Of a stretch of 64,000 nt of DNA, positions 24,404-33,631 are shown one piece after another. The position numbers were made by a program, and so were the translations under genes. The notes beneath the pieces are model-generated. The model searched no databases, was not told the origin of the DNA, and worked only from the letters and a program-made list of their open reading frames with translations. Each line of letters begins with the position of its first letter. Positions within the stretch are counted from its first letter, which is position 1. The stretch covers positions 62,001 through 126,000 of the forward strand of contig NZ_JASSYX010000003.1 in NCBI RefSeq assembly GCF_030244015.1. Direction: 5' to 3'. Source of the DNA: Pedobacter ginsengisoli (GTDB lineage Bacteria; Bacteroidota; Bacteroidia; Sphingobacteriales; Sphingobacteriaceae).

Positions 24404-26722
24404 CTATTCTGCAATAAATGTCCACTCACCAGATAAAACCTCGAATCCTATCCTACCTTCCGCCACTTCATTATGATTGGTATATTTGTTCTGGTATTTT
24501 CCATTCTCCCAAACTATTTCTCCATTTAACTTTATTCGCTTTACCTCTTTGAACGGCATTTTTACTAAAGCACTGCTTAGTGCAGGTACGGTGACGCTCA
24601 CTTCAATACCTTTACTGTTTTTTTCAAATGAAGATTTTACAGTCCCTTTTACACTTTCAAATGATGCACTTGCGTTCTCTAAATATCCCGGCTGTGGCAT
24701 CACCTGAAATTTGCTGAATCCCGGTTCCAAGGGAGAAATGCCACATACATATTCCATCAATAACGTAAGTGGACCCCCTGACCATCCATGATTATAGCTT
24801 CCACCTCCATAACCCTCTTTTCCTATTCCCCATCCTTCCCAAAGTGTAGAAAGAGGACTTTCAACCATTTTTTGATAACGATGCTTCATTCTATTTAAAG
24901 CCCCGTCTGAGTCATTCATCTTGAACAAAGATTCCATGACATATTTTTCCATATACGGACTAGAATTGAATGATGTTGTAAGGACCTTTTTTATAGATGG
25001 ATATTGTTGCTGTTTCGCCAGACCGGAAAGAACAGCCCATGCATGACCCCGGTCATCTGTAATGCCTTTATATTCTGGAGATCTATATGATGTACCTGTC
25101 CAAAACACGCGATTATAGTTATCATCAATACTTTTCATCATATTTTGATAATGAATGATTTCCTGTTGATCACCGACTATTTTGGCCATATCAATGGCTG
25201 CTTCTAGTGCCTGATAAAGCAAAGCATTATCGAGCACTGGTCTATCTATATTATCTCCCCAATCTCCCCAGTCCCAACCTCCTGCTCTGTGTACCAACAA
25301 ACCATTTGCACCTAACTTCCAAAGAGCTAAATAACGTTTAACTGCCGGATAGGCATGTTGAATGGTAGCTACATCACCAGTATGCATGTAGTAATACCAA
25401 AACCCATATTTCCCAATACTTGCAAGCATTTGTCCTGGCAATTCTCCATCCCACTTCCCTGCAGGAACTGGAGAAAATAACACACCATCGGCTTTTTGCC
25501 AATCAACTAGATTGTAAATGGCTTTTTTAATCAATGCATGTGCTTTCAAATCACAGGCGTGAAAAATTTCTCCCTGTACAATTACCGCATCACCCCACCA
25601 TTGAGCTCTTTCTCTATCCGGGTCTTGTATAGCGTCACGCATGTTGATATTCATGGTATTTCGGCACTTCATCCAAAGTTGATTTAAAAAGGAATCAGAA
25701 CTATCGAAACTGCCAACGAATTCTGTATTATACCTTGTTTCACGGTAAGATAATTCCAGAATTTCAACACCTTTTGGAATAGAGTAAATCATATCATGCC
25801 CATTTAGATATGCCAAACTTTCAAATTCCTGTACTCCTTCTTTAGTTACATATTCTGACCGAAAATTATATTCACTTCCTCCATTGTAATTATCTGTTCG
25901 CATATCAATAAGAAGTCCCGCAGGAGCTTTTATTTTCAAATAAGGAGATACAGTTATATTAAGGGGAAGTTTTGCGATAATGGGTTCCCCCTGACTTACC
26001 TTAGGTATTTCATTGTCATTTTCATATCTCTTAAGCGATTCTACTTTCCACAGTGGAATTGGGCGTTCTACCAGCTGATTCCACGGAGCTACTGGCGGTT
26101 TTCCGAAGACCATAGCTTTAGACCATTTTGAATCATCATAACCTAAAGACATCCATTGGCCTATATCTTTTTGCGCATCAAAGTGAATATTATCGTCAGG
26201 TAATCTATAATTTGGATGTGGCGCTCCTGTATTTCCATAAGCCGGATGACGCATGGATTTCCAAGTACTATCTGTACCAATTTTTTTTCCGTCGATAGTA
26301 AAATCCGCAACCAAGCCTGCTTTACCACTGTTATTATGGGAATAGCCCTGTTTACCCCAAAACCAAGTTAACACTGCTATCGTATTTTTTCCTTTTTTCA
26401 AGTAACCAGATAAATCAACAATATCGAAATAAGTGTCCGTAGGGTTAGGACCTCTTTTTAAACCTCCTTCATAAACAACCATCTTGCTATTAATCCAAAG
26501 CCAATACTTAGAATCAACAGCTATTTTTGCTGTCACTTTTTTGGGCTGCTTGGTAAAATCCAGCTCTTTTCGAAATACCTGCCAAACATTAGTGTCATTT
26601 TTTGACGTTGGCGCAGCTATCCATTGTGCATGCCAAGTATATTGAACATCCGCTTTTTTTGATTGTGCTAATATCTGCTGGGTAAAAAGACTGATAATAA
26701 AAAATGAAACATACTTTTCCAT
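24404..26722 (-). CDS. Alpha-L-rhamnosidase-related glycosidase (GH78-type)
   Basis: The 772-residue protein has a signal peptide (ending ILAQ) and an N-terminal jelly-roll with a typical Bac_rhamnosid_N loop (YWLWINSKMVVYEGGLKRGP, SGYLKKGKNTIAVLTWFWG). The (alpha/alpha)6 barrel includes the GH78-like acid cluster DAIQDPDRERAQWWGDAVIV. The C-terminal beta part contains YNHGWSGGPLTLLMEYVCGI. It is last in the set PhyH, six-hairpin enzyme, this gene on the minus strand, 94 bp after its neighbour. It converges with the paralogous enzyme gene at 21808. Confidence 0.82.
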   Translation of the reverse strand: MEKYVSFFIISLFTQQILAQSKKADVQYTWHAQWIAAPTSKNDTNVWQVFRKELDFTKQPKKVTAKIAVDSKYWLWINSKMVVYEGGLKRGPNPTDTYFDIVDLSGYLKKGKNTIAVLTWFWGKQGYSHNNSGKAGLVADFTIDGKKIGTDSTWKSMRHPAYGNTGAPHPNYRLPDDNIHFDAQKDIGQWMSLGYDDSKWSKAMVFGKPPVAPWNQLVERPIPLWKVESLKRYENDNEIPKVSQGEPIIAKLPLNITVSPYLKIKAPAGLLIDMRTDNYNGGSEYNFRSEYVTKEGVQEFESLAYLNGHDMIYSIPKGVEILELSYRETRYNTEFVGSFDSSDSFLNQLWMKCRNTMNINMRDAIQDPDRERAQWWGDAVIVQGEIFHACDLKAHALIKKAIYNLVDWQKADGVLFSPVPAGKWDGELPGQMLASIGKYGFWYYYMHTGDVATIQHAYPAVKRYLALWKLGANGLLVHRAGGWDWGDWGDNIDRPVLDNALLYQALEAAIDMAKIVGDQQEIIHYQNMMKSIDDNYNRVFWTGTSYRSPEYKGITDDRGHAWAVLSGLAKQQQYPSIKKVLTTSFNSSPYMEKYVMESLFKMNDSDGALNRMKHRYQKMVESPLSTLWEGWGIGKEGYGGGSYNHGWSGGPLTLLMEYVCGISPLEPGFSKFQVMPQPGYLENASASFESVKGTVKSSFEKNSKGIEVSVTVPALSSALVKMPFKEVKRIKLNGEIVWENGKYQNKYTNHNEVAEGRIGFEVLSGEWTFIAE

Positions 26723-26816
26723 AATTATTGCGTGAATTCTGTAATGCTACTACCTTGGGTTAAAGTCCATCCTATTTAATGTTAGAACAACCAAGCGTTA
26801 ACAATCATTAATACTT

Positions 26817-29264
26817 TTACAAAGCGTTGTTTACTAAGATCTTTTCTCCGGGATTCAAACTCGCTTTTTTAAAACTGACATCCTTCTTTGATTTGCCTTT
26901 AGTTTCGATTCTATACTTACCTTTACCTCCTACTTCGATCTCCACATCGTCGTTGGCTAACTTCTTCATCTTAACCTCATTCTTTTTGCCTGAAAGATTT
27001 TTTACAGATACCACCTTCTTATCATCATTACCCAAAAAAATCAATAACTCATTAGCCTTTTGACAAGCCCCGAAAGCAACATCACTAGAAACCGAAAAGT
27101 CCTTCGTAGATAATACATAACGATTTGTACTCAATTCCACGTTATAAACTGTATCACGCAGATTGTAGGTAAACTTAGTTCCGTCTAAGTCGGCCGTCAT
27201 ATTAGGTTCTAGGCCCATTCTGTTCCATTTTGGCCGAATACCATAGATATCACGGTATAAAGCTGTAACAGTAGTCGAAATTCCAGCAAGAATATCATCA
27301 CCCAGGCCATTTTGAGTTTGTCGACTATATCGTTGTGAAGACAAACCATCTTTGTTATACTGTTCCAAAATATTCCGAATGTATTTCAAAGCAATCGCTC
27401 TGTCGTAACCCGCATACGCCCGAACCCCCATGTATCCCCAGGTTGGAAAAATATCTCCGTTCTCGTATTTGGGAAACGGCCAGTTCCCTGCACTAACCTC
27501 CTCGCGTTTAAATGAATCAAAACATAACGGCCAATGGAAAAGTTTTTCCGCAGTAGTACGCTTTTCTATCTGATCTAAAAGCTGTGCTTTCCGACCAGGG
27601 TCATCGCAAAGGCCGAAGGCAACCGCAGCAAAATTCACAGGCGTTACTAAATTATCACCATGAACTGAACCGTCTTTGTCACGCCAATAAACATATTGCT
27701 TCTTTGAATCCGACCAAAAACCACCTTGCTCAACAGGAAGATTGAAAGATGTTTTCAATTTTTCCGCTACCTGCTTGTAGTAGTCAGCTTTTGAACTATC
27801 TCCTAAGACCCTCTCCAAATCCGCCCAAAGGTTAAGCGCTTCGTACATCTGTGCGTTGACAAACGCATTTTCGTAACTGGCCCAAACGATATCCAACCAG
27901 TCGCTCGCGGTTTTGTCAGATATATTGGCATTCTTCATTTCAAAGATACCGTTTTTGTTGTCATCCCGCTTTATCAACCAGTCCAGTGCTCGTTCACAAC
28001 TTTCCTTATGCCCTTTTAGCCAATTGATATCGCCATTCAGGTCAAACTGTTCAGATACATTGATCACGTATCCAGTCTGGGAATCGATGGTATATCCCCA
28101 CATCGCTTCATAGTAGCCTGTTTTTGCATTATAGGTTCCTGGTATTTCATCTCCAGGCACATTGTGCCATCGGGACAAGACTCTTCCATCAGGCAAGGTT
28201 GCGAGATCGCGTTCCTGATCCAGGGTTGCAGAAAAATTTCGGATATAATTCGGATCATTCAACGCCATTCCTGTCTGGGCAAAAAACGGCTCATGTAAGC
28301 ACTTCCAGTTTGTAAGCCAGCCATTTCCACCCACTATGTTGTTATCCACCACACCATACCTTCCTGTAGTATTCATCAGTTCCCGCACCGCAACCGCATC
28401 TATTCCATTTAACTGTCCTCTTGAATATACATCATTGTAATCAATGTAGGTTAGACTAAGGTCTATAGTTTGTGTTTTTTTTGAAACACGATGAGCAGCA
28501 AATACATCGGGCTTTCCTGATACGAAACGGCTTAGGTTATAACGTTGCTGAAGAGGTGAATCGGAAACCATTTGTGTAAAGGCAAATTCGCTTTTGCCTC
28601 TGTTTGAAAACGTAGCTGCCAAATGCAGATCTTTATCACCAACGCTTTCTATTTGAAGCGCATCTCCGGAGGAAGGTTCCCAAAAAGTTACCCCCCCGGT
28701 ATGGACACCGTAAGTATCGTTTGTAGAAGACAAATATTTACACCAAACCATTCCACCATTGTCAATGATCCCGCCTTTCCACAGGTTCATTCCATTAAAA
28801 TTCCACTTTGGAAAGAACGTCTCTTCAGCTTTAAACGATTTATTATATTTTCTTGTGATTTGCCAGCCTATACTTCCATTCCTTAGCGTAAATCTCCAGG
28901 TTTCATTGATACGAACTGTGTCAAGGGAGTAAACAATGTTGGAAAGCGTTATTGACTTGTCTCCCTGCGTTACAGCTATCTGACTACCGCCCTCCAGCGA
29001 AGTAACCGTTTTATCTGCACGAATACCAGTAAATGCTCCGCCAGGGGATAATAATTGCTTCCCTTTTAAACTCATCCCGGCGATCTTGCAACCTTTAGCA
29101 TAAGTTAAATCAATAGAGAGTATCCCTTTTGAATCGGTAATTTTGATTGTCTTTTTCTTTGAGTCATGCTGGATACCTCCTAATGTTAGGGGGCGCTCAG
29201 CTGAAGCCGATGCTTCGAGAACGAATATAAAGGAAGTCAGCAATAAGAGAATAGTTCTACGCAT
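26817..29264 (-). CDS. Secreted six-hairpin glycosidase-like protein, family uncertain
   Basis: Starting at 29264 (signal peptide MRRTILLLLTSFIFVLEASA), it has 815 residues; a start at 29282 would add six. An N-terminal beta-sandwich (to about 270) precedes an (alpha/alpha)6 barrel with acidic motifs (ASDWLDIVWASYENAFVNAQ, NGIFEMKN, WPFPKYENGDIFPTWGYMGV). A C-terminal beta-domain follows (EVEVGGKGKYRIETKG). It resembles glucosidase-trehalase-type six-hairpin proteins and is not obviously GH78. The start codon overlaps the end of the PhyH gene by 8 bp, so the two are translationally coupled. The substrate is unknown. Confidence 0.72.
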   Translation of the reverse strand: MRRTILLLLTSFIFVLEASASAERPLTLGGIQHDSKKKTIKITDSKGILSIDLTYAKGCKIAGMSLKGKQLLSPGGAFTGIRADKTVTSLEGGSQIAVTQGDKSITLSNIVYSLDTVRINETWRFTLRNGSIGWQITRKYNKSFKAEETFFPKWNFNGMNLWKGGIIDNGGMVWCKYLSSTNDTYGVHTGGVTFWEPSSGDALQIESVGDKDLHLAATFSNRGKSEFAFTQMVSDSPLQQRYNLSRFVSGKPDVFAAHRVSKKTQTIDLSLTYIDYNDVYSRGQLNGIDAVAVRELMNTTGRYGVVDNNIVGGNGWLTNWKCLHEPFFAQTGMALNDPNYIRNFSATLDQERDLATLPDGRVLSRWHNVPGDEIPGTYNAKTGYYEAMWGYTIDSQTGYVINVSEQFDLNGDINWLKGHKESCERALDWLIKRDDNKNGIFEMKNANISDKTASDWLDIVWASYENAFVNAQMYEALNLWADLERVLGDSSKADYYKQVAEKLKTSFNLPVEQGGFWSDSKKQYVYWRDKDGSVHGDNLVTPVNFAAVAFGLCDDPGRKAQLLDQIEKRTTAEKLFHWPLCFDSFKREEVSAGNWPFPKYENGDIFPTWGYMGVRAYAGYDRAIALKYIRNILEQYNKDGLSSQRYSRQTQNGLGDDILAGISTTVTALYRDIYGIRPKWNRMGLEPNMTADLDGTKFTYNLRDTVYNVELSTNRYVLSTKDFSVSSDVAFGACQKANELLIFLGNDDKKVVSVKNLSGKKNEVKMKKLANDDVEIEVGGKGKYRIETKGKSKKDVSFKKASLNPGEKILVNNAL

Positions 29265-30096
29265 CTCCACCCTCCAGATCAAATTTTTTAAAAATCAACG
29301 GATTTACCGAATCGTTATTTAACAAGTCGCCAACTTTCAGGTGGGCGAGTACTTCTTCAGGTAAAACGTTGCTAATACCATTAAACGTGCTCCCATCCGG
29401 CATAAAAGCGCAGGTCATTGCTCTTCTTGGACCAGGTGTCATATTGGCATGAGCGCCGTGAATGAGCAATCCATTATGAAACGAGCAACTTCCGGCTTTC
29501 ATAGGAGCCGCTACGGTCTTAGCGGAATGAAATTGAGGATAAATGGAAAAAATGGAATCCATATTCCTCCCAATTCCTGGGTTTTCCAATCCAGTTGACC
29601 GTTGAGATCCCGGGATAAAAAACAAACAGCCATTTTCGAGCGTCGAGTCATCCAGCGCCACCCATATGGACAAGGCCCTGCGGTCAGAAAATGACCAGAA
29701 TGGCGTGTCTAAGTGCCATGAAGTGGGATTTCCCCAAGGCCTTTTAAATAAAGCTTGATCATGCCAAATCCTAATCCCATCTACCTGCGCAAGGCGGGCA
29801 GCCATTTCGCCGATCTTGGGGTTTAACATCAGGCGCTTAACTTTTTCGCTTGTCTGCCAAAGATTGATCAGTTGATCAAATACTTTACTCTGGTATTCTG
29901 TATCAGCATTAATTCCGTCATCTTCGCCAATTTTAACAGCTCTTCCCGGGATCTTTTGGTCCTTCCTTTCGGCAACTGCCTCCGTTACCGCGGAACGCCA
30001 TTCTTCCAGCTCTGCTTGAGTTAAAAAATCTTCTATGATGATATATCCGTTCTCCTGGTAGAAGTCAACTTGGGATTGGGTGATTTCCGTGTTCAT
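29257..30096 (-). CDS. Phytanoyl-CoA dioxygenase (PhyH)-family Fe(II)/2-oxoglutarate oxygenase
   Basis: This 279-residue cytoplasmic protein shows the facial triad of the family. HxD lies in SWHLDTPFW (about residues 126-128) and the distal His in HNGLLIHGAHANMTPGPRRA (about 213), followed by the 2-oxoglutarate-binding Arg. PhyH relatives hydroxylate diverse small molecules. Their presence in carbohydrate loci of Bacteroidota is common but their substrates are mostly unknown. It leads the unit PhyH, 26817-29264, 24404-26722. The PUL motif and a TACTTTTG box lie just upstream. Confidence 0.88.
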   Translation of the reverse strand: MNTEITQSQVDFYQENGYIIIEDFLTQAELEEWRSAVTEAVAERKDQKIPGRAVKIGEDDGINADTEYQSKVFDQLINLWQTSEKVKRLMLNPKIGEMAARLAQVDGIRIWHDQALFKRPWGNPTSWHLDTPFWSFSDRRALSIWVALDDSTLENGCLFFIPGSQRSTGLENPGIGRNMDSIFSIYPQFHSAKTVAAPMKAGSCSFHNGLLIHGAHANMTPGPRRAMTCAFMPDGSTFNGISNVLPEEVLAHLKVGDLLNNDSVNPLIFKKFDLEGGDA

Positions 30097-30125
30097 TCTT
30101 TTGTATTTAAATGGGTTTTATTACG

Positions 30126-30189
30126 CAAAAGTATCGTCAGAAGATAAATGCCTGTTTAACGATAAACACTAAATTTTGTGCTTTTTGAT
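30126..30189 (-). promoter_or_regulatory. PUL activator motif and -7 box upstream of the PhyH operon
   Basis: On the minus strand ATCAAAAAGCACAAAATTT begins at 30189. TACTTTTG (a TAnnTTTG box) occupies 30133-30126, 47 bp after the AAAAAG core and 30 bp before the PhyH start codon. Confidence 0.7.
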
Positions 30190-30250
30190 ATTTCAGCAAA
30201 CATTGCAAGAGAAATCCATCTGGTATGCGATAAGGCAGGAAACTAACCAC

Positions 30251-31162
30251 TTAAACTGCGAAGTCCTCTAATCCATTGTTAAGATTTCTGCCTCTTTCCA
30301 TTCTAAAGTTCATGGGAGATATGCCGTGCTTCTTTTTAAATAATTTTGAAAAGTAAGCAACCGACTCAAAGCCAAGCTGATCCGATATTTCATTGATATT
30401 CAGCAAAGTCATGAGCAATAAATTCCGTGCCCTTTCCATACGTATTTCCATGTGGTATTGATTCGGGGACTGCCCGGTGACTTGTTTGAATGCTTTTCGA
30501 AAAGAAGAGTAGCCCATTGGGAGATCGCTTGCCAATCGCTCCATATCCAATGAATTTTCAAATGATTCGCGGATCAGGTACCTGGCCTTGGCAATAAGTT
30601 TACCGACCGGATCGTCTGCACGCTCATCATTCCTGACAGCGTTGTTCACCAGGCCGAGAATTTGCAGCGTAATACCGGCAATCTGCTGTGGATATCCCAC
30701 GTTCGACAATCGGATTTCATCGATCAGACGTGTAAACAATATGAGCATATCAGTATTGAACCCTAAGTTAACAACAGGTCTGTTGCGCGCAAATGTATTT
30801 TGCAAAAGTTGAGAGATATAAGAGCCATTAAATCCAACCCAATATTCTTCCCAGCCATGTTTAGGATCCGGCTTGTAACGGTGCCAAACTCCCGGATACA
30901 GCAGGAAACAATTGCCCGCGGTAACTGGTGTCGGAGAAGTCAAGGCCGAAGCATAGGTGCCCCGTCCCTTTGAAATAAAAACAACATAATAGTCATTTAA
31001 TATTCTTCCCCTGTTCCAGGTCAAATGATGGCTCTCGGGATGTGTTCCGTTGGGGTACTCCTCGAAGGGGGCAACCTTAGAATATCCTGAGGTGGTTACA
31101 TATATGCCCCAATTCTGATCGAAGACCGTAGGACTTAAATATCTGAAATAGTTACTAAGCAT
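30251..31162 (-). CDS. AraC-family regulator, probable PUL activator
   Basis: The 303-residue protein has an N-terminal AraC-binding cupin (about 15-165; YYVVFISKGRGTYASALTSP, FLLYPGVWHRYKPDPKHGWE followed by EYWVGFNG). Its C-terminal double helix-turn-helix (about 195-290) contains LASDLPMGYSSFRKAFKQVT, ININEISDQLGFESVAYFSK, then LFKKKHGISPMNFR. It is the only regulator inside the 21.8-50.2 kb glycan locus, whose four transcription units share an upstream motif. It is therefore the best candidate to bind that motif. The inducer is probably a released sugar. Confidence 0.9.
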   Translation of the reverse strand: MLSNYFRYLSPTVFDQNWGIYVTTSGYSKVAPFEEYPNGTHPESHHLTWNRGRILNDYYVVFISKGRGTYASALTSPTPVTAGNCFLLYPGVWHRYKPDPKHGWEEYWVGFNGSYISQLLQNTFARNRPVVNLGFNTDMLILFTRLIDEIRLSNVGYPQQIAGITLQILGLVNNAVRNDERADDPVGKLIAKARYLIRESFENSLDMERLASDLPMGYSSFRKAFKQVTGQSPNQYHMEIRMERARNLLLMTLLNINEISDQLGFESVAYFSKLFKKKHGISPMNFRMERGRNLNNGLEDFAV

Positions 31163-31245
31163 TTATGTAAAATAAGTACTAAAATACAAACTAGAAAATT
31201 TATCAGTTTTTAATCAGTACAATTCAAATCAACATTTCCGATTAA

Positions 31246-32061
31246 TCAACAAGTATTTGCATTTGTTATTCGGTTCTTAATGTAATTATTTAAAGCGAAC
31301 TGATCTGAAACGGGTTCACCGGTTCCGGGAAGAGTTGGCATATAGGGTGGTGGCCCAAACTCCGGCGTAATCGTCAGTCGGGACGCACCCTGCTTTCGTT
31401 TAAGTCGGATAATTTTTAACCACCACTCCATAAATATATTGTTTGCATATTTCCATTCTTCTACCCGGGGATCAGCAACTTGAGGACCTTGAGAAAATCC
31501 AACACGTGCATGGATATGACGCGTTCTGTCCATCGCTTCAGATAACACTGTGCTGCAGTTTTCTAAAAAGCTCTCGGTAACGCATACCCAATGTGAAAAG
31601 TCAGCAGTGATACACATATCCTTACGCAATGCAAACAGCTGTGCAGCATTGTATGGGCTAAATCCAATCCTTCCCCGGTGCGTTTCATGGGCAACAGTAA
31701 TATTGTTTCTTACTGCAAATTCACTAGCGACATCCAATACCTTCAGCTGTTCATCCAGACTGAAAAAATCCCTGCCGCTATGCGAATTGATCAGTATCGG
31801 CTCCCACTCCATACAGAGATTCAAGTTGTATTCAAAAGACTTGCAGAACGCTCCTATCGAATTGCCGGTTGCCTGGTGTTGATGACAAACAACCGGCAGG
31901 TTATATTGATTGAGCAACTGATGGTACTGCTTTCGGTCTAAAGCGCCTTCCGGCACCCAGGTATCTATGCCGTCATATCCTGCACTAATCGTACGATCAA
32001 TAAAATCTTCAAAATGAAGTTCTTCAGCACCCCATTGCGTTGCTAAAAATAATATTTGCAT
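31246..32061 (-). CDS. Sugar phosphate isomerase/epimerase-family TIM-barrel protein
   Basis: The 271-residue cytoplasmic protein belongs to the xylose-isomerase-like AP-endonuclease-2 fold. FIDRTISAGYDGIDTWVPEG, HQHQATGN, INSHSGRDFF, VAHETHRGRIGFSPYNAAQL and CITADFSHWVCVTESFLENC supply the expected metal-site Glu/Asp/His positions. The last metal Glu lies in LTITPEFGPPPYMP. It begins 7 bp after the SusD gene on the same strand, so it is the third gene of the susC-susD unit. It probably processes a monosaccharide or sugar acid released by the locus. Confidence 0.85.
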   Translation of the reverse strand: MQILFLATQWGAEELHFEDFIDRTISAGYDGIDTWVPEGALDRKQYHQLLNQYNLPVVCHQHQATGNSIGAFCKSFEYNLNLCMEWEPILINSHSGRDFFSLDEQLKVLDVASEFAVRNNITVAHETHRGRIGFSPYNAAQLFALRKDMCITADFSHWVCVTESFLENCSTVLSEAMDRTRHIHARVGFSQGPQVADPRVEEWKYANNIFMEWWLKIIRLKRKQGASRLTITPEFGPPPYMPTLPGTGEPVSDQFALNNYIKNRITNANTC

Positions 32062-32068
32062 TTTGCTT

Positions 32069-33613
32069 TTAGTATCCGGGATTTGGTGTCAACTTGGAAT
32101 TAATCTGTAATTCTCTGAACGGTATCGCATAAATAAGACGGTTTTGCGTAACGTTAAAACTCGAAGGCAACAACCATTCATACAATGCTTTCATCCTCAC
32201 ACCTTTTGCATTGAGCACCTCGATTGCTTCCCCGTTTCTAATAAGGTCTGTCCAGCGATGATTTTCAAAAGCAAGCTCATGACGCATCTCGTCAGCGACG
32301 TTTTTCTTTGTTACTGACGACAACGGCTCCAGACCAGCCCGTTTTCGAACTTTGTTTAAGTGTGGTAAGGCTTCTGCATTCTTTCCTTCGGCCACCAGAC
32401 ATTCTGCTAATAGCAGCAATGCCCCTGAATAACGGAATACAGGCCAGTTATCATCGGTATTATATTCTACCTGGTAAGGAGGATGAAGATATTTCTTTAT
32501 GAAATAATAATAACCTTTTCCTGGCTCAGGTACGTAATTAACCGGACTTTTAACCGCGGTAGTTGTCATCACCCCATTATCAATAGTTCCTTCAGCAACT
32601 GCAATTGATGCTGGTAAGCGAAGGTCATTATCCTCGTAGGAATCCACTAATTCCTGGGTAGGAACATTCCATCCACCACTTGCAAGCCCACCCCTGGCAT
32701 TGGTACCGCGTAGGCCCAGGATAAACTCTGAATTGGTTGTTTTCGGAATAAAACGCCAAATGAAGTCGCTTTGCTGTCCATCATTTCCCATTTGATATTG
32801 CACTTCGAAAATTGACTCCTTATTATTTTTATTTTTCACGTCAAAAACAGCAGCGTAGTCATTAAGAAGTTCGTAGTTCATCTTAGTTACATCCAACAAT
32901 TCAGTTTCGGCTTTCGCATATTCCCTGGTCGGTTTAGATAGGTATGCATACGCAAGTAATACTTTAGCGGCACCTTTGCTGGCACGCCCTGATTGCGGAA
33001 ATTTTGTCGCTACTGGCAGCAAAGGGGTGGCCTTTGTAAGGTCAGCTATGATTTGAGCATATACTTCTTCTACAGAACTGCGAGCTATAAACGCGCCTTC
33101 CACACTTGTAATTTCTTCCAGCTGTAGCGGCACACCGCCGTAATGTTGCACAAGATCAAAATAATAGAACGCCCTTAAAAAAAGCGCCTCGCCGGAAATT
33201 TGATCCTTAACGGACTGTTCAAGGGTTGAGGTCTCCAGGCGCGAAAGAATGGTGTTAAGTTTGGCAATTGCTGAATAATCGTTTCCGTAACGATTCCCTG
33301 GGTTATTGGATTGCTGACTGGTAAGGTTATCATCGATAAATTCAGCAAACGCTTCCACACTCGTTCCGGTACCCCGGTCTGCTGAGTAGAACGTAAAAAA
33401 AGTATTATCAGATCGCATCTCATCCATGTAAATACCCGTAAAGGCCACTGTACGCAGATTAGCATACGCACCGGTAAGTGCTTGATTAAACTGGGCGGCG
33501 TCCTTGAAAAAAGAACCGGAGCTTAAAGAGGTCTGTGGAATCAGTTCCAGCGATTCCTTTTTACAGGAAATCAGGCCAGCCAATATGATTGTTGTATATA
33601 TTAATTTTTTCAT
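32069..33613 (-). CDS. SusD/RagB-family surface glycan-binding lipoprotein (pair 1)
   Basis: The 514-residue protein has a lipoprotein signal (MKKLIYTTIILAGLISC, lipobox LISC). The SusD-type N-terminal region (SLSSGSFFKDAAQFNQALTG) and TPR-like helices (ALFLRAFYYFDLVQHYGGVP) follow. The C-terminal domain carries the usual LNKVRKRAGLEPL and MRHELAFENHRWTDLIRNGE. It forms the outer-membrane lid over the SusC pore encoded 18 bp upstream and captures glycan fragments at the cell surface. Confidence 0.95.
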   Translation of the reverse strand: MKKLIYTTIILAGLISCKKESLELIPQTSLSSGSFFKDAAQFNQALTGAYANLRTVAFTGIYMDEMRSDNTFFTFYSADRGTGTSVEAFAEFIDDNLTSQQSNNPGNRYGNDYSAIAKLNTILSRLETSTLEQSVKDQISGEALFLRAFYYFDLVQHYGGVPLQLEEITSVEGAFIARSSVEEVYAQIIADLTKATPLLPVATKFPQSGRASKGAAKVLLAYAYLSKPTREYAKAETELLDVTKMNYELLNDYAAVFDVKNKNNKESIFEVQYQMGNDGQQSDFIWRFIPKTTNSEFILGLRGTNARGGLASGGWNVPTQELVDSYEDNDLRLPASIAVAEGTIDNGVMTTTAVKSPVNYVPEPGKGYYYFIKKYLHPPYQVEYNTDDNWPVFRYSGALLLLAECLVAEGKNAEALPHLNKVRKRAGLEPLSSVTKKNVADEMRHELAFENHRWTDLIRNGEAIEVLNAKGVRMKALYEWLLPSSFNVTQNRLIYAIPFRELQINSKLTPNPGY

Positions 33614-33631
33614 GTAAATCTATTTTAATGA